NCBI RefSeq assembly: GCF_048541585.1
Contig: NZ_CP183303.1
Location: 620,001-684,000 of the forward strand
Origin: Legionella_C sp048541585
GTDB taxonomy: Bacteria > Pseudomonadota > Gammaproteobacteria > Legionellales > Legionellaceae
Direction: 5' to 3'
Length of the DNA stretch: 64,000 nt
Of the stretch, positions 25,306 through 34,314 are shown in pieces (position 1 is the first letter of the stretch; the number at the start of each line of letters is the position of its first letter). The notes under the pieces were generated by a model. The model did not search any database, was not told where the DNA came from, and saw nothing but the letters and a program-made list of their open reading frames with translations. The translations under genes and the position numbers were made by a program.

Positions 25306-26604
25306 ATGACTAATAAGAAGATAGAAAGGACAATAGAGCAGGATGCTAAGAACCCAATAATAATAAACCAAACTCCCGTGGCTGCTACAGTAGCTAACAA
25401 AAGCCCCTTTGTAAGTCCAATGGATGCTGTAAAGCAAAGACTATCAGGCTCGTTAGCAACTTCAGTAGGAAGTAGTAATTCAAGCTTTACAGCAAGAGTT
25501 AAATCCTTTTTTGTTCAAAATGAATATGGCAAAGCACTTACTACTGCAGGTGTGACTAGCTTTAGCGTAGCAACAGTGATGTATGCATTTGAATTGCGTC
25601 AAGCTGAGAAACAATTAGGGATAGCTGTGTCATTGATGAATCCAGCTACTATGAACTATAGAGCGCTGAATATTATTTTTCGTGGCTATGTAAAAGCTAA
25701 CCAAGGTAGCTTAATGAAAAATGCAGCCATTACTCAGAAAGATAGCATTTCTTCAAATGTAGACTCTATGTTAGGTGAAAAAGGAAAAGAAAATAAGCCA
25801 AATACTGGTAATATTAATAAATATGCAGTAACTGGCATTTCTGCTGCAGGTGTTACCTTACTTGACATGGGCTTTACCCATTATCTTGCTAATGTGCGTG
25901 CACTTCTTGCAGCTCAGAAGGATTATCCCTTGCTATCGGTAGCAGATAGATTTAAGTTATACAAAGGCAATATAGCACCTTTTGGTACTAAAAGTTATCT
26001 GCCATCACTAGCTTCTGTAGCATCTAAAGCTGTAAAAGAGTCGATAACAGAAAAAGCTAGATTCGCTAAAAGTGGCGTAGCACTTCGTGGTTCTAGGAAT
26101 TATTTATCGTCATTAGCTTGCATCGGTACAACAACAGTATTAAGTGATTGGATTAATCCTTATATATCGCGAGATGCTCATCCTTTTATGCATAATGCAG
26201 CTACTTCTATTATTGCAGGTACTGTCATTGCGCCTCCTTCCAATGTGTTTGATGTGTTGTATCGACGGCAGGTAGTACAGTTTGATTTTAAAACATTTAC
26301 AGCGCCTAAAATTCGGGATGTATTAATAAGCACTGTAAAGAAAGAAGGTCCAAAGGCACTGTTTTGCGGAACAGGATGGGGTGCTTTTAATGGAATATTG
26401 GCTTTTACTACCATCAATTATATTTCAGATCTTTTGGAAAACTATGTTTTTAGTACAGAAAAAGCTAAGCAACCGCAGGTTAGTCAGGCGCGTAATGGAT
26501 TTTTTAATCAGGCCGCAAAACCGCAACAGCGCCCAGAAGTAGATATGAAGGCCGTTGCGACGGTAGAGCCACAGCAGCAAGAATCACCTACGCCAAAAGT
26601 ATAA
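25306..26604 (+). CDS. Mitochondrial-carrier-like multi-spanning protein, putative effector
   Basis: The 432-residue protein has features of the eukaryotic mitochondrial carrier (SLC25) family. SPMDAVKQRL (residues 37-46) fits the Px[DE]xx[KR]x[RK] signature exactly; a second site reads NVFDVLYRRQ (about 312-321) with the Pro replaced. Each is followed at a distance by a carrier-like turn: FKLYKGNIAPFGTKSY in the middle and KKEGPKALFCGTGWGAFNG near the C-terminus. About five or six hydrophobic stretches are visible (around 75-95, 168-195, 265-288, 293-310 and 349-378). The polar N-terminal 70 residues and the Q/P/E-rich tail are extra. Legionella is known to encode one such translocated carrier (LncP), so a similar role is inferred. 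Confidence 0.55.
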   Translation: MTNKKIERTIEQDAKNPIIINQTPVAATVANKSPFVSPMDAVKQRLSGSLATSVGSSNSSFTARVKSFFVQNEYGKALTTAGVTSFSVATVMYAFELRQAEKQLGIAVSLMNPATMNYRALNIIFRGYVKANQGSLMKNAAITQKDSISSNVDSMLGEKGKENKPNTGNINKYAVTGISAAGVTLLDMGFTHYLANVRALLAAQKDYPLLSVADRFKLYKGNIAPFGTKSYLPSLASVASKAVKESITEKARFAKSGVALRGSRNYLSSLACIGTTTVLSDWINPYISRDAHPFMHNAATSIIAGTVIAPPSNVFDVLYRRQVVQFDFKTFTAPKIRDVLISTVKKEGPKALFCGTGWGAFNGILAFTTINYISDLLENYVFSTEKAKQPQVSQARNGFFNQAAKPQQRPEVDMKAVATVEPQQQESPTPKV

Positions 26605-26695
26605 GAATATAATTTATAAACTTAGAAGGAATACTAGGAAGTATCTTTCTAAGTTTGTAAAAATTCTATTAAAACAATTTTTGCATAAAAAAACT

Positions 26696-26908
26696 TTACA
26701 TCCGCGGACTTGGCAATTGTCCTATTTCTTTTTCTTCGCCAATCACTTTACTTTGGTTCGCTAAATAAGAAGTCACCTTTGTAACAGCTAAAGCTTGGGT
26801 CGCTATATTTGCCGTTTGCATAATATAAGGCATTGATTTTTTAACAAGTGGGACAGCAGTTGAGAAAAAGCTTTGACCAAACTTTCCAGCTAAGAAAACA
26901 CGAACCAT
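26696..26908 (-). CDS. Small hypothetical protein (70 aa)
   Basis: I do not recognise this 70-residue protein. It starts MVRVFLAGKFGQSFF, has an amphipathic or weakly hydrophobic first half (VPLVKKSMPYIMQTANIATQALAV) and ends polar (GEEKEIGQLPSPRM). AAAGGTGAT lies at the right distance before the ATG, which supports translation. It is convergent with the carrier-like gene, 91 bp away. It might be a small membrane-associated or translocated peptide; nothing more can be said. Confidence 0.5.
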   Translation of the reverse strand: MVRVFLAGKFGQSFFSTAVPLVKKSMPYIMQTANIATQALAVTKVTSYLANQSKVIGEEKEIGQLPSPRM

Positions 26909-27249
26909 ATATCACCTTTCCTTTTGTATATGAATTATTTGAAAATACAGTCTACTGCATAAATTAATGAATTTATAGAAGCTAGTGTGATATAAATTAA
27001 GTCATAATTTTTAAATTTTGTCTCAATAGGTTTATTTTTTTAAATAATTTAAAAAAAATTTTTGATGAAGTTTACAATTGTTAATTTTATAGTGCTACTC
27101 ACTAAGTATAGGGCAGTGGTAAGTGAGATGAAGGAATATGTTGGTTTGTAAAAAACCTTGTATGAAGCTTAAGAAGTGGCGCTATATCTTTATCTTTTCA
27201 CGTTACTTATAATACTGTGTTAAGGCTAATTTATTTAAATATTGTTTTT

Positions 27250-28242
27250 ATGCCAATAAGTGAACCAATTGATGCCGTAATTACATGGGTAGATGGGCAA
27301 GATAAAATACATCAAAAAAAATTGGCTGAAACACTAAAAAATTTAGGCATACAGCAACGTCCAGTAGCTGCAGAGCCGACGCGTTTTAATGAATGTGGAG
27401 AGCTTAACTATTGTCTACAGTCTTTAAGTCGTTTTGCTCCCTGGCTTAGAACTATTTATATAGTAACTGATGAACAAATTCCGCCTATTGTTCAGCAGTT
27501 AGAAGATAAAATATTCATTCAAAAAATTAAAATCATTGATCATCGAGAAATTTTTGCAGGCTTTGAAGACCAATTACCTACTTTTAATAGTGTAGCAATT
27601 GAAACTGTCTTATGGCGAATTAAAGGGCTTGCTAATCGTTTTATCTATGTTAATGATGATTGTGCTCTGGTCCGACCTATGGCGCCAGAAGATTTTTTTA
27701 AAGGTAATAAAGTTGTTTTACGGGGTGAATGGAAAACACAAACTAGTAAAAAATGGCAAAATTACCTTTATAAATTGAAAGCTAGCTTATTGCATCAGCC
27801 AGTTAAATTACTAGCCTGCAGCCAACATCGAACATTGCAAGAAAATAGCGCTAAGTTAGCTGGCTGGGAAAAGCGTTTTTTTCATCTACCCCATGTTCCA
27901 TTTCCCTTAAAACGCTCAACTTTTGAAAGTTTTTTTAAACAACATCCACATTTACTGATAAATAATATAAGTTATCCTTTGCGCGATCCTAAACAATACT
28001 GGCCAATTTCATTGGCTTATCATCTAGAAATCAAAAATGCTAATATTGTTTATGATAATTCTTTACAAGCTATTACTGTTAATGGCGCTTGTCACTCTTT
28101 AAAAAAAATTAAACAAAGGCTCAAACATGTAACAAAAAAGAATATTGCCTTTATTTGTATGCAAAGCATTGATTTAGCACCACCAAGCACTCAACGGTGG
28201 ATGCTTAATTGGCTCAATGATAAGATAGTGAACGTCAATTAA
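27250..28242 (+). CDS. Stealth-family sugar-phosphate transferase
   Basis: 330 residues with all the Stealth conserved regions: CR1 IDAVITWVDGQD at the N-terminus, CR2 ECGELNYCLQSLSRFAPWL then TIYIVTDEQIP, and NSVAIETVLWRIKGLANRFI with YVNDDCALVRP (the DD pair of CR2). Stealth enzymes transfer hexose-1-phosphate to glycans, as in capsule synthesis and in GNPTAB of animals. A GTG start 33 bp upstream is possible, but the ATG at 27250 places CR1 at residue 5 as usual. The last 8 bp overlap the convergent ispA. No other capsule genes are adjacent, so it may act on LPS or a glycan. Confidence 0.8.
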   Translation: MPISEPIDAVITWVDGQDKIHQKKLAETLKNLGIQQRPVAAEPTRFNECGELNYCLQSLSRFAPWLRTIYIVTDEQIPPIVQQLEDKIFIQKIKIIDHREIFAGFEDQLPTFNSVAIETVLWRIKGLANRFIYVNDDCALVRPMAPEDFFKGNKVVLRGEWKTQTSKKWQNYLYKLKASLLHQPVKLLACSQHRTLQENSAKLAGWEKRFFHLPHVPFPLKRSTFESFFKQHPHLLINNISYPLRDPKQYWPISLAYHLEIKNANIVYDNSLQAITVNGACHSLKKIKQRLKHVTKKNIAFICMQSIDLAPPSTQRWMLNWLNDKIVNVN

Positions 28243-29131
28243 CTAAATTGTTTCTTTCTTGTAATAGTTCAGTTAAGGTTAAAAGACCTTGTGTTTTATT
28301 TGCAAAAGGCGCTAATTGTTCTTTTGCTTTTTGAAAGTAGGTGTTAATTAAATCAAGTAAATGGGATTGACTATAAAGTTTAGCAAAAGTAACTTTTTGA
28401 TTAGCTAAATCAGATGCTCGATTTTTTCCAAGTTTATCAAGTGGAGCGTAACAATCTAAGTAATCATCTTGCATTTGAAACACTAAGCCTAGATAAGTAG
28501 CATAGTGACATAAAGCTATTTTTAAGGGTTCTTTGGGGCTGCCGGCTGCAATAACCATTTTAATACAAGCTAAAATAAGTTTTCCTGTCTTTAACTCATG
28601 AATAGCTCGAAGTGTTGCTTCGCTAATAGTAATGTTGGTAAGCTCTGAGAGATCAAGGCTTTGCCCACTGACCATTCCACTAGGACCGCTGGCATAAACT
28701 AATTCACGCGCAATAGTGATAACTTGGGATTCGGTTAAAAAATGAGGTAATTGGGTTAAGAGAACATCAATAGCTAACGCTTGCATGCCGTCACCTACTA
28801 AAATGGCCGTTGCTTCATCAAATTGTCGGTGGCAACTGAGTTTACCGCGGCGAAAATCATCATTATCCATGGCAGGTAAATCATCATGAATTAATGAGTA
28901 AGCATGAGTAAGTTCTACTGCTGCGGCGATAACATCTAGACAGGGTAAAGTAATATCTAATGCTTCACCGGTTAAATATACTAAAATAGGTCGAATACGT
29001 TTTCCGCCAGGAAATAGGGCATAGTGTATTGCTTCTTTGATACGCTCTGCAGGAATTTCTACTTGTGTAATAGTTTCTTTAAGAAAATTTTCATGACGGC
29101 TATGATAATACTTTAATTGTTCATCAATCAT
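28235..29131 (-). CDS. ispA: Farnesyl diphosphate synthase
   Basis: Makes C15 farnesyl diphosphate from IPP and DMAPP. 298 residues. First Asp-rich motif DDLPAMDNDDFRRG (residues 80-93, with the two-residue PA insertion of bacterial short-chain synthases) and second QMQDDYLDC. TGKLILACI precedes the second motif. Its ATG overlaps the xseB stop (8 bp shared), the usual xseB-ispA arrangement, though dxs does not follow. Confidence 0.96.
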   Translation of the reverse strand: MIDEQLKYYHSRHENFLKETITQVEIPAERIKEAIHYALFPGGKRIRPILVYLTGEALDITLPCLDVIAAAVELTHAYSLIHDDLPAMDNDDFRRGKLSCHRQFDEATAILVGDGMQALAIDVLLTQLPHFLTESQVITIARELVYASGPSGMVSGQSLDLSELTNITISEATLRAIHELKTGKLILACIKMVIAAGSPKEPLKIALCHYATYLGLVFQMQDDYLDCYAPLDKLGKNRASDLANQKVTFAKLYSQSHLLDLINTYFQKAKEQLAPFANKTQGLLTLTELLQERNNLVN

Positions 29132-29348
29132 TACATAATCCAGCCGGATCTATAGAATTTAAACGCAGTATTTCTATTTTCTGTTCCGCTTGTGTTAAGT
29201 CTGTCTGGCATTTACGGGCAAGATTAATTCCTTTTTCATAATACTTTAATGCATCTTCTAAAGTTAAATCGCCTTGCTCAAGCTTTTTAACAATGTCATC
29301 AAGTTCGAGAAGTGATTTTTCAAACTGAATAGCTTTAGCCATAACCAT
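29124..29348 (-). CDS. xseB: Exodeoxyribonuclease VII small subunit
   Basis: 74 residues with the family motif FEKSLLELDDIVKKLEQGDL followed by LEDALKYYEKGINLARKCQ, which form the helical stalk binding XseA. Two ATGs two codons apart are possible (29348 or 29342); the second is preceded by GGGATGG. It is coupled to ispA through an 8-bp overlap. Confidence 0.93.
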   Translation of the reverse strand: MVMAKAIQFEKSLLELDDIVKKLEQGDLTLEDALKYYEKGINLARKCQTDLTQAEQKIEILRLNSIDPAGLCND

Positions 29349-29513
29349 CCCGTTTTAAAATATAAAAATGACAAGTATACCTAAGATAGAAGGAAATGCT
29401 ATGTTTTAGTGAAATTTAGCTTTTGTGAAGAGATGTTATCTATCTCTTATTAAATAAAAGGATTGCTCCTATAAATAATTAATATTTTATACGCGTATAT
29501 CTAAAAATTTAAT

Positions 29514-31136
29514 TTAAAAACCTTTATCATATTTATTATTTAATAATTCATTATCAGACTTATTAGCATCATTAAAAAAACTATTATTAGTTAATGGCGA
29601 TTGATTATTAATTTTTACGTTATTATTTAAGTTTGAATCCTTAATTTCTGTAAAGCTTTCTATAATAGTGAATTGCTCCATTTCAGAGTCTGAATTAATA
29701 AGTTTTTGAAGTTGTCCATCAGCATCTAATCTTTTTAAATCACTAACAGTTAATAAGCCTTCTAAAATTAATCCCTTTAACTTAGTATTATTATTGATGA
29801 TTTGTACTAATCCTAACTCATATAACTCTTTAAATTCTTGCAAAGTTAGACGGCTTCGCTCTATTAGATTGATTATTGCAAAATCTATAACAGCAATAAA
29901 CTCTTCATCAGTAAGGCTAACGAGCTCTTTTAACGAAATTTTATTTAAGTCAATATAGTGCATTAGATGACTTGCTCGTCTAAAGAGAATAAGTTTTTCC
30001 TCTTCTGAAAATTCTTTAAAATCGAATTTTTGTTTATTGAGTACTGTATTTAATTCTGCTTGCTCGCTAAGTGTTAAAGGGATTAGGGCAGCAGCTTTAG
30101 GAACAAATAATGATTTACCCTCGCTTACTAATTGAAGATATTGTCCGTGCTTTTCAAACTTAATATTATCTAAAGAGCCTATAGGTAGGTTAAGATACTG
30201 TGCCATCATAATAGCTACTTGTTTTTCTGGTGAACTCTCCTGCTCAATTAAGTGGCGGAATTTTTCTATAAATTCAATCATCTCGCTATAAACTGAGGGT
30301 TTAGGGAAGGAATGAATATCTATACTTAAAGCTTCCCATTTTTGTTTATTTAAAACCATATCTATCATAAGCAACCAGGTCGTTTCGACAAACATAGAAG
30401 CAGTAAATAAGCCCATAGGCCTATCTTCGCTATAAACTTTGGCATTTAATAACCTAGCAAAACACTCAGTTAGTGCTTTGGGATCAGTTGCATCACGATA
30501 CGTTTGTGTTTCTTGGAGAAAAATTCCAACTTCCATATCTAAAGTATCCCATATTTCTTTTGACCATTTTCTATTTGTTTTTTCACGTATCACGTCTATA
30601 GAATGAAGTAAGGCATCATAAACTGGATTAGGAATAGTGGAAATTAGTCTTCTATGTAACTCATCATGTAATGCTAAATAAAAAGAGCGAGCTTCTACCT
30701 GATGAAAGGAAGTTTCATCTTTAACATCTGGATAAGATATAGAAGCATAACGCCCATATCTTCTAATAGAATTTTCAATGTCATTGATATCAAATATGCC
30801 TGTACTTGGGAAAAGGTTTTTGGCATGTTTACCGTAAATAGCTTTTGTTAAGGCATCTCTTGCGCCAACACTAAATACGGTTATAGTTTCATATTCTTCT
30901 TCTTGTTGCTCATTAAGGTCTATATAAGGTAAATAGCCTCTATCTATAAGTAAGTTAAGGCTTCTATTTATTACTTTAAGTTGCAGAGCTAACCCTAAAA
31001 GCCCATCGATTTTTGGGTTTTCTAATAATGATTTGCGAGGAATTTTAATCAAAAAATAGTATTCTTTTGATTGCGGATTTTCTTTTAGGATGTCTAAAAA
31101 TCTAGTTTGTTCTTCAGTAGACGCAAAATGAGGCAA
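29514..31136 (-). CDS. Large unassigned effector-like protein, C-terminal part of a probably frameshifted gene
   Basis: 540 codons after a TTG start (31136) that lacks any Shine-Dalgarno. I do not recognise the family. Visible features: strongly charged helical sequence, HDELH in FYLALHDELHRRLIS (about residue 155; reminiscent of, but not identical to, HExxH zinc sites), an Asn/Ser-rich C-terminal 60 residues (NNNVKINNQSPLTNNSFF) typical of Legionella effector tails. The frame is open upstream of the TTG for a further eight codons (reading QFNQSALDI) into the 3' end of the next ORF, which is one base out of frame. Both probably belong to one ancestral gene. Confidence 0.55.
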   Translation of the reverse strand: MPHFASTEEQTRFLDILKENPQSKEYYFLIKIPRKSLLENPKIDGLLGLALQLKVINRSLNLLIDRGYLPYIDLNEQQEEEYETITVFSVGARDALTKAIYGKHAKNLFPSTGIFDINDIENSIRRYGRYASISYPDVKDETSFHQVEARSFYLALHDELHRRLISTIPNPVYDALLHSIDVIREKTNRKWSKEIWDTLDMEVGIFLQETQTYRDATDPKALTECFARLLNAKVYSEDRPMGLFTASMFVETTWLLMIDMVLNKQKWEALSIDIHSFPKPSVYSEMIEFIEKFRHLIEQESSPEKQVAIMMAQYLNLPIGSLDNIKFEKHGQYLQLVSEGKSLFVPKAAALIPLTLSEQAELNTVLNKQKFDFKEFSEEEKLILFRRASHLMHYIDLNKISLKELVSLTDEEFIAVIDFAIINLIERSRLTLQEFKELYELGLVQIINNNTKLKGLILEGLLTVSDLKRLDADGQLQKLINSDSEMEQFTIIESFTEIKDSNLNNNVKINNQSPLTNNSFFNDANKSDNELLNNKYDKGF

Positions 31137-31141
31137 TATAT

Positions 31142-31549
31142 CTAAAGCGCTTTGGTTAAACTGTTATTTTCATCTAAAAAACTAAAACTTTGCACGTTAT
31201 TTTTAGTTAATTCTAAAGCTGCAAAACCTAGTTTCATTTCTCTAAATTCGCAAATACTACTCATCTGCTCGCGAGTTAATTTGCCTTTTGAAAAAGCAAA
31301 ACCTGCTGATTTAACAAATAAATCTAAATCTAGTTGTAAATTATCACCTACAAAACATTGTCTTAAAATTTCTTCATAGGAATAATTTTCTGCTAGTTTA
31401 GACAGTAATTCTGTCGCTTTAGCCTCTTCTATAGCGGTAGAGGTAGGTAGATTTTGCCTAAAGAAATCTTTTACATCATCAACCTTAGATACAAGTATAT
31501 CATCAGCTTCAGATAAAAGTGATTTTGCATGCGTAGATGGAACTGACAT
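31142..31549 (-). CDS. Effector-like N-terminal fragment upstream of the split gene
   Basis: 135 residues starting MSVPSTHAKSLLSEADDIL, ATG with AGAG upstream. Acidic, helical, no recognisable domain. It ends NNSLTKAL just 5 bp before the TTG of the 540-codon ORF; the two frames overlap in open sequence for about 20 bp, and the second frame is -1 relative to the first. A single-base indel would join them into a protein of about 680 residues. Alternatively the two are separate genes translated in series. Confidence 0.5.
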   Translation of the reverse strand: MSVPSTHAKSLLSEADDILVSKVDDVKDFFRQNLPTSTAIEEAKATELLSKLAENYSYEEILRQCFVGDNLQLDLDLFVKSAGFAFSKGKLTREQMSSICEFREMKLGFAALELTKNNVQSFSFLDENNSLTKAL

Positions 31550-31754
31550 AGAAAACTCTAATTAACTCTATATAATTACAATTTAACTAAATTTTAAATT
31601 ATTTGCAAATTTTTTAAACAAAAATTGATTATAAAGTTAAGAAAACTTTTGAGTTATAGGGAAAAAGGTAAGCTCATTAAATGTCAAAAATGATTTAGGC
31701 TATTATGATAATTGAGGTTTAACAGCAAATTAGTTTTAATTTAAAAAAAGAAAA

Positions 31755-32804
31755 CTAATCAACATGATATTCAAGCCAAATTGGCATTACCTTATCTAAG
31801 TAATTACTAAATTTCCATAAACCAACTTGTGTTTCAACTATGCCAAGTGGATCTGATTTTAATTCAGGATAAGCAATACCTAAACCAAAAAGCCCGGGTG
31901 CTAAGATGCCTATGTGAGTATCATAAGGAAGATAGGTTAGATTGTTAATGGTGATGTTATTGCGGCGCTCAAAGCCTACGGCGTAAATGACTTGGTCACA
32001 GGAAGCAAGGTAGGGATGAATGTCAGTTTCTAATATATTATAGCGAACTAAATTGGCGGGTATTGTGCCATCAATATGTTCCCGAACCCAAATGGCCGTA
32101 TCACCTTTAAGCCCAGTGTTATCAAATAAAATCCAATCGCCCATATCAATGGCATAACGACAAGGGGAGCGATAGAAATTAATAACCTTTTTAGCACCAA
32201 GTTCAATAAGATTCCGTATAATAATGAACGCGGAATGTGAAGAACCAAAGACGCCATAAGTAATTTTTAAATCAATTACTTGACTTAATTTTTGTTTATC
32301 AATAGCAATTTCTAAAGGAAGGCTACTGATATCAGGATAATTTAGGCTTGAAGGAATTGAGCCTGTGGCTAAAATAACTTGGCTAGCAATAAATTTTTGA
32401 GAATCTGCTGATAAGATCCAGCGTTTATCATCCATTATAGCGCTTTTAATAGTGGCTATTTTACTAACAACTTTATTACAAAGATGTTTACTAACCCATT
32501 TCAGAGGATCTACAATTTCACTTAATATACAAGTATTGTGTTTAGGTAAATGAACTAAGTTAAATTGATCTGCTATAACATGATAATTAAAGGCAGTTGT
32601 TGCATAAAGAAACCGTGTAAACTTATCAACAGTCGTATTACTAGGCACATTAGCCCAAAGCCTGCCTAGATCACCTACCTTAAAATAAGGGTCAACCCAT
32701 AAAATGGTTTCTGGCTCAACACCTGAATCTATTAATTTACCAACTGCTGCAATACCGGCAGGGCCTGCACCAACTACGGCCCATTTAAAAGTTTGGATAG
32801 TCAT
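31755..32804 (-). CDS. FAD-dependent pyridine-nucleotide-disulfide-type oxidoreductase
   Basis: 349 residues. The N-terminal Rossmann fold has AVVGAGPAGIAAVGKL, the FAD dinucleotide-binding motif GxGxxG. VILATGSIPSSLNYP is the second FAD-contacting region, and GVFGSSHSAFIIIRNL is an NAD(P)H-binding GxG motif. CDQVIYAVGFERR is the ATG-like third motif. No CxxxxC redox pair is seen, so it is not a thioredoxin reductase; it is closer to flavin monooxygenase-like or lysine-hydroxylase-like oxidoreductases. The substrate is unknown. A TTG six bases earlier is a less likely start. It is divergent from radA with an 87-bp gap. Confidence 0.7.
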   Translation of the reverse strand: MTIQTFKWAVVGAGPAGIAAVGKLIDSGVEPETILWVDPYFKVGDLGRLWANVPSNTTVDKFTRFLYATTAFNYHVIADQFNLVHLPKHNTCILSEIVDPLKWVSKHLCNKVVSKIATIKSAIMDDKRWILSADSQKFIASQVILATGSIPSSLNYPDISSLPLEIAIDKQKLSQVIDLKITYGVFGSSHSAFIIIRNLIELGAKKVINFYRSPCRYAIDMGDWILFDNTGLKGDTAIWVREHIDGTIPANLVRYNILETDIHPYLASCDQVIYAVGFERRNNITINNLTYLPYDTHIGILAPGLFGLGIAYPELKSDPLGIVETQVGLWKFSNYLDKVMPIWLEYHVD

Positions 32805-32891
32805 TTGCAACTTTACTAAAGGTAAGTGTAGTATTCTTAAAATTTTAGAATTTACATAGTATTTTCACAAGTAGGTAGTATTATATTTTTT

Positions 32892-34247
32892 ATGAAAACT
32901 AAAATCCGTTTTATATGTAGTCAATGTGCTTGTACGTTTGCGCAGTGGGCTGGACATTGTACGCAATGTGGCGCTTGGAACTCTATTGTTGAAGAAAATA
33001 TTATTAAAGTTGAAAAAAGTCCTCGCTTTAATAATTATGCTAATCAACGCTCTGCTATTACCTCCATAGAAGATGTCACCATTGATCATGAAGTACGTAT
33101 GGACTGTGATTTATCTGAACTTAATCGCGTTTTAGGCGGAGGTCTTGTTGAGGGTTCAGTAGTGCTTATTGGCGGTGATCCAGGTATAGGGAAATCAACG
33201 TTATTGCTACAAACGCTCGCTAATTTATCTAAACAGCAAAAAACACTCTATGTAACAGGTGAGGAGTCTTTACAGCAAGTGGCTATGCGTGCTAAGCGAC
33301 TACAATTACCAACAGCAAACCTTCGTTTACTAGCTGAGACACAAGTTGAAACTATTATTAATCATGCTCAAAAAGAAATGCCAAAAATTATGGTTATTGA
33401 TTCCATTCAAACTATTTTTACTGAAGCTATTAGCTCAGCACCAGGTGGTGTAGGGCAAGTAAGAGAGTCAGCAGCACAATTAGTGCGCTTTGCTAAAATG
33501 ACGCAAACGGCTGTTTTTTTAGTTGGTCATGTGACTAAAGAAGGGGCTATTGCAGGCCCCCGAGTTTTAGAGCATATGGTTGATAGTGTTTTATATTTTG
33601 AGGGCCAAAGTGATAGTCGTTTTAGGGTAATAAGAGCAATAAAAAACCGTTTTGGTGCTGTCAATGAATTAGGTATTTTTGCTATGACCGATCGAGGGTT
33701 AAAAGAGGTCGCTAATCCTTCTGCTATTTTTTTATCTAAACAGCCTGATCCTACGCCTGGAAGTGCGGTTATGGTTACCTGGGAAGGCTCAAGGCCTATG
33801 TTAGTTGAAGTACAAGCCTTAGTTGATGAAGCACATGGGCAGCAACCAAAACGCGTCACTGCAGGACTCGAGCACAATCGTCTAGCAATTTTATTGGCTG
33901 TATTACATAGGCATGGCGGTATAGCTACTTTTGATCAAGATGTATTTATTAACGTGGTTGGCGGGGTCAAAGTTACTGAGACAGGAAGTGATTTAGCCTT
34001 GTTAGCCGCTGTTGTTTCAAGTTTACGTAATCGTGTTTTTGATCCAGAAACCATTATTTTTGGTGAAATTGGTCTAGCTGGCGAAATTAGGCCTGTACAA
34101 AGTGGCCAAGAGCGATTACGAGAAGCTGCAAAACACGGTTTTAAACGTGCCATTATTCCTTTTGCCAATGCCCCGAAATCAAAACAGGGTTTTCCGATTG
34201 AAATTGAAGCTGTTAAGCATCTACAAGAAGTACTTATTAAATTTTAG
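32892..34247 (+). CDS. radA: DNA repair protein RadA
   Basis: Hexameric helicase that aids branch migration in recombination and natural transformation. 451 residues: N-terminal C4 zinc finger (FICSQCACTFAQWAGHC then QCGAWNS), RecA-like core with Walker A GGDPGIGKST, the family-specific KNRFG motif in AIKNRFGAVNELG, and a C-terminal Lon-like domain (GGVKVTETGSDLAL). RadA matters for competence, which Legionella has. A terminator-like repeat follows immediately. Confidence 0.97.
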   Translation: MKTKIRFICSQCACTFAQWAGHCTQCGAWNSIVEENIIKVEKSPRFNNYANQRSAITSIEDVTIDHEVRMDCDLSELNRVLGGGLVEGSVVLIGGDPGIGKSTLLLQTLANLSKQQKTLYVTGEESLQQVAMRAKRLQLPTANLRLLAETQVETIINHAQKEMPKIMVIDSIQTIFTEAISSAPGGVGQVRESAAQLVRFAKMTQTAVFLVGHVTKEGAIAGPRVLEHMVDSVLYFEGQSDSRFRVIRAIKNRFGAVNELGIFAMTDRGLKEVANPSAIFLSKQPDPTPGSAVMVTWEGSRPMLVEVQALVDEAHGQQPKRVTAGLEHNRLAILLAVLHRHGGIATFDQDVFINVVGGVKVTETGSDLALLAAVVSSLRNRVFDPETIIFGEIGLAGEIRPVQSGQERLREAAKHGFKRAIIPFANAPKSKQGFPIEIEAVKHLQEVLIKF

Positions 34248-34299
34248 ACTTTTTTCAAACTAACCATGCATAGTTAACCGTTTCGAAAAAAGTCTTTTT
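34246..34299 (+). terminator. Terminator-like hairpin after radA, built from family B ends
   Basis: AGACTTTTTTCAAAC overlaps the radA stop codon and pairs with GTTTCGAAAAAAGTCT (one-base bulge), followed by TTTT. The arms match the ends of the 144-bp family B repeat (AGACTTCTTTCGAAACTG). It can act in both directions between radA and the convergent patatin gene. Confidence 0.7.
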
Positions 34300-34314
34300 A
34301 AGATAAATAGAATT

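Noticed and set aside
30600..30700. HDELH in the split gene as a zinc protease site
   Set aside because: The pattern has Asp directly after the first His instead of the HExxH Glu, and no third ligand is seen, so I do not call it a metalloprotease.
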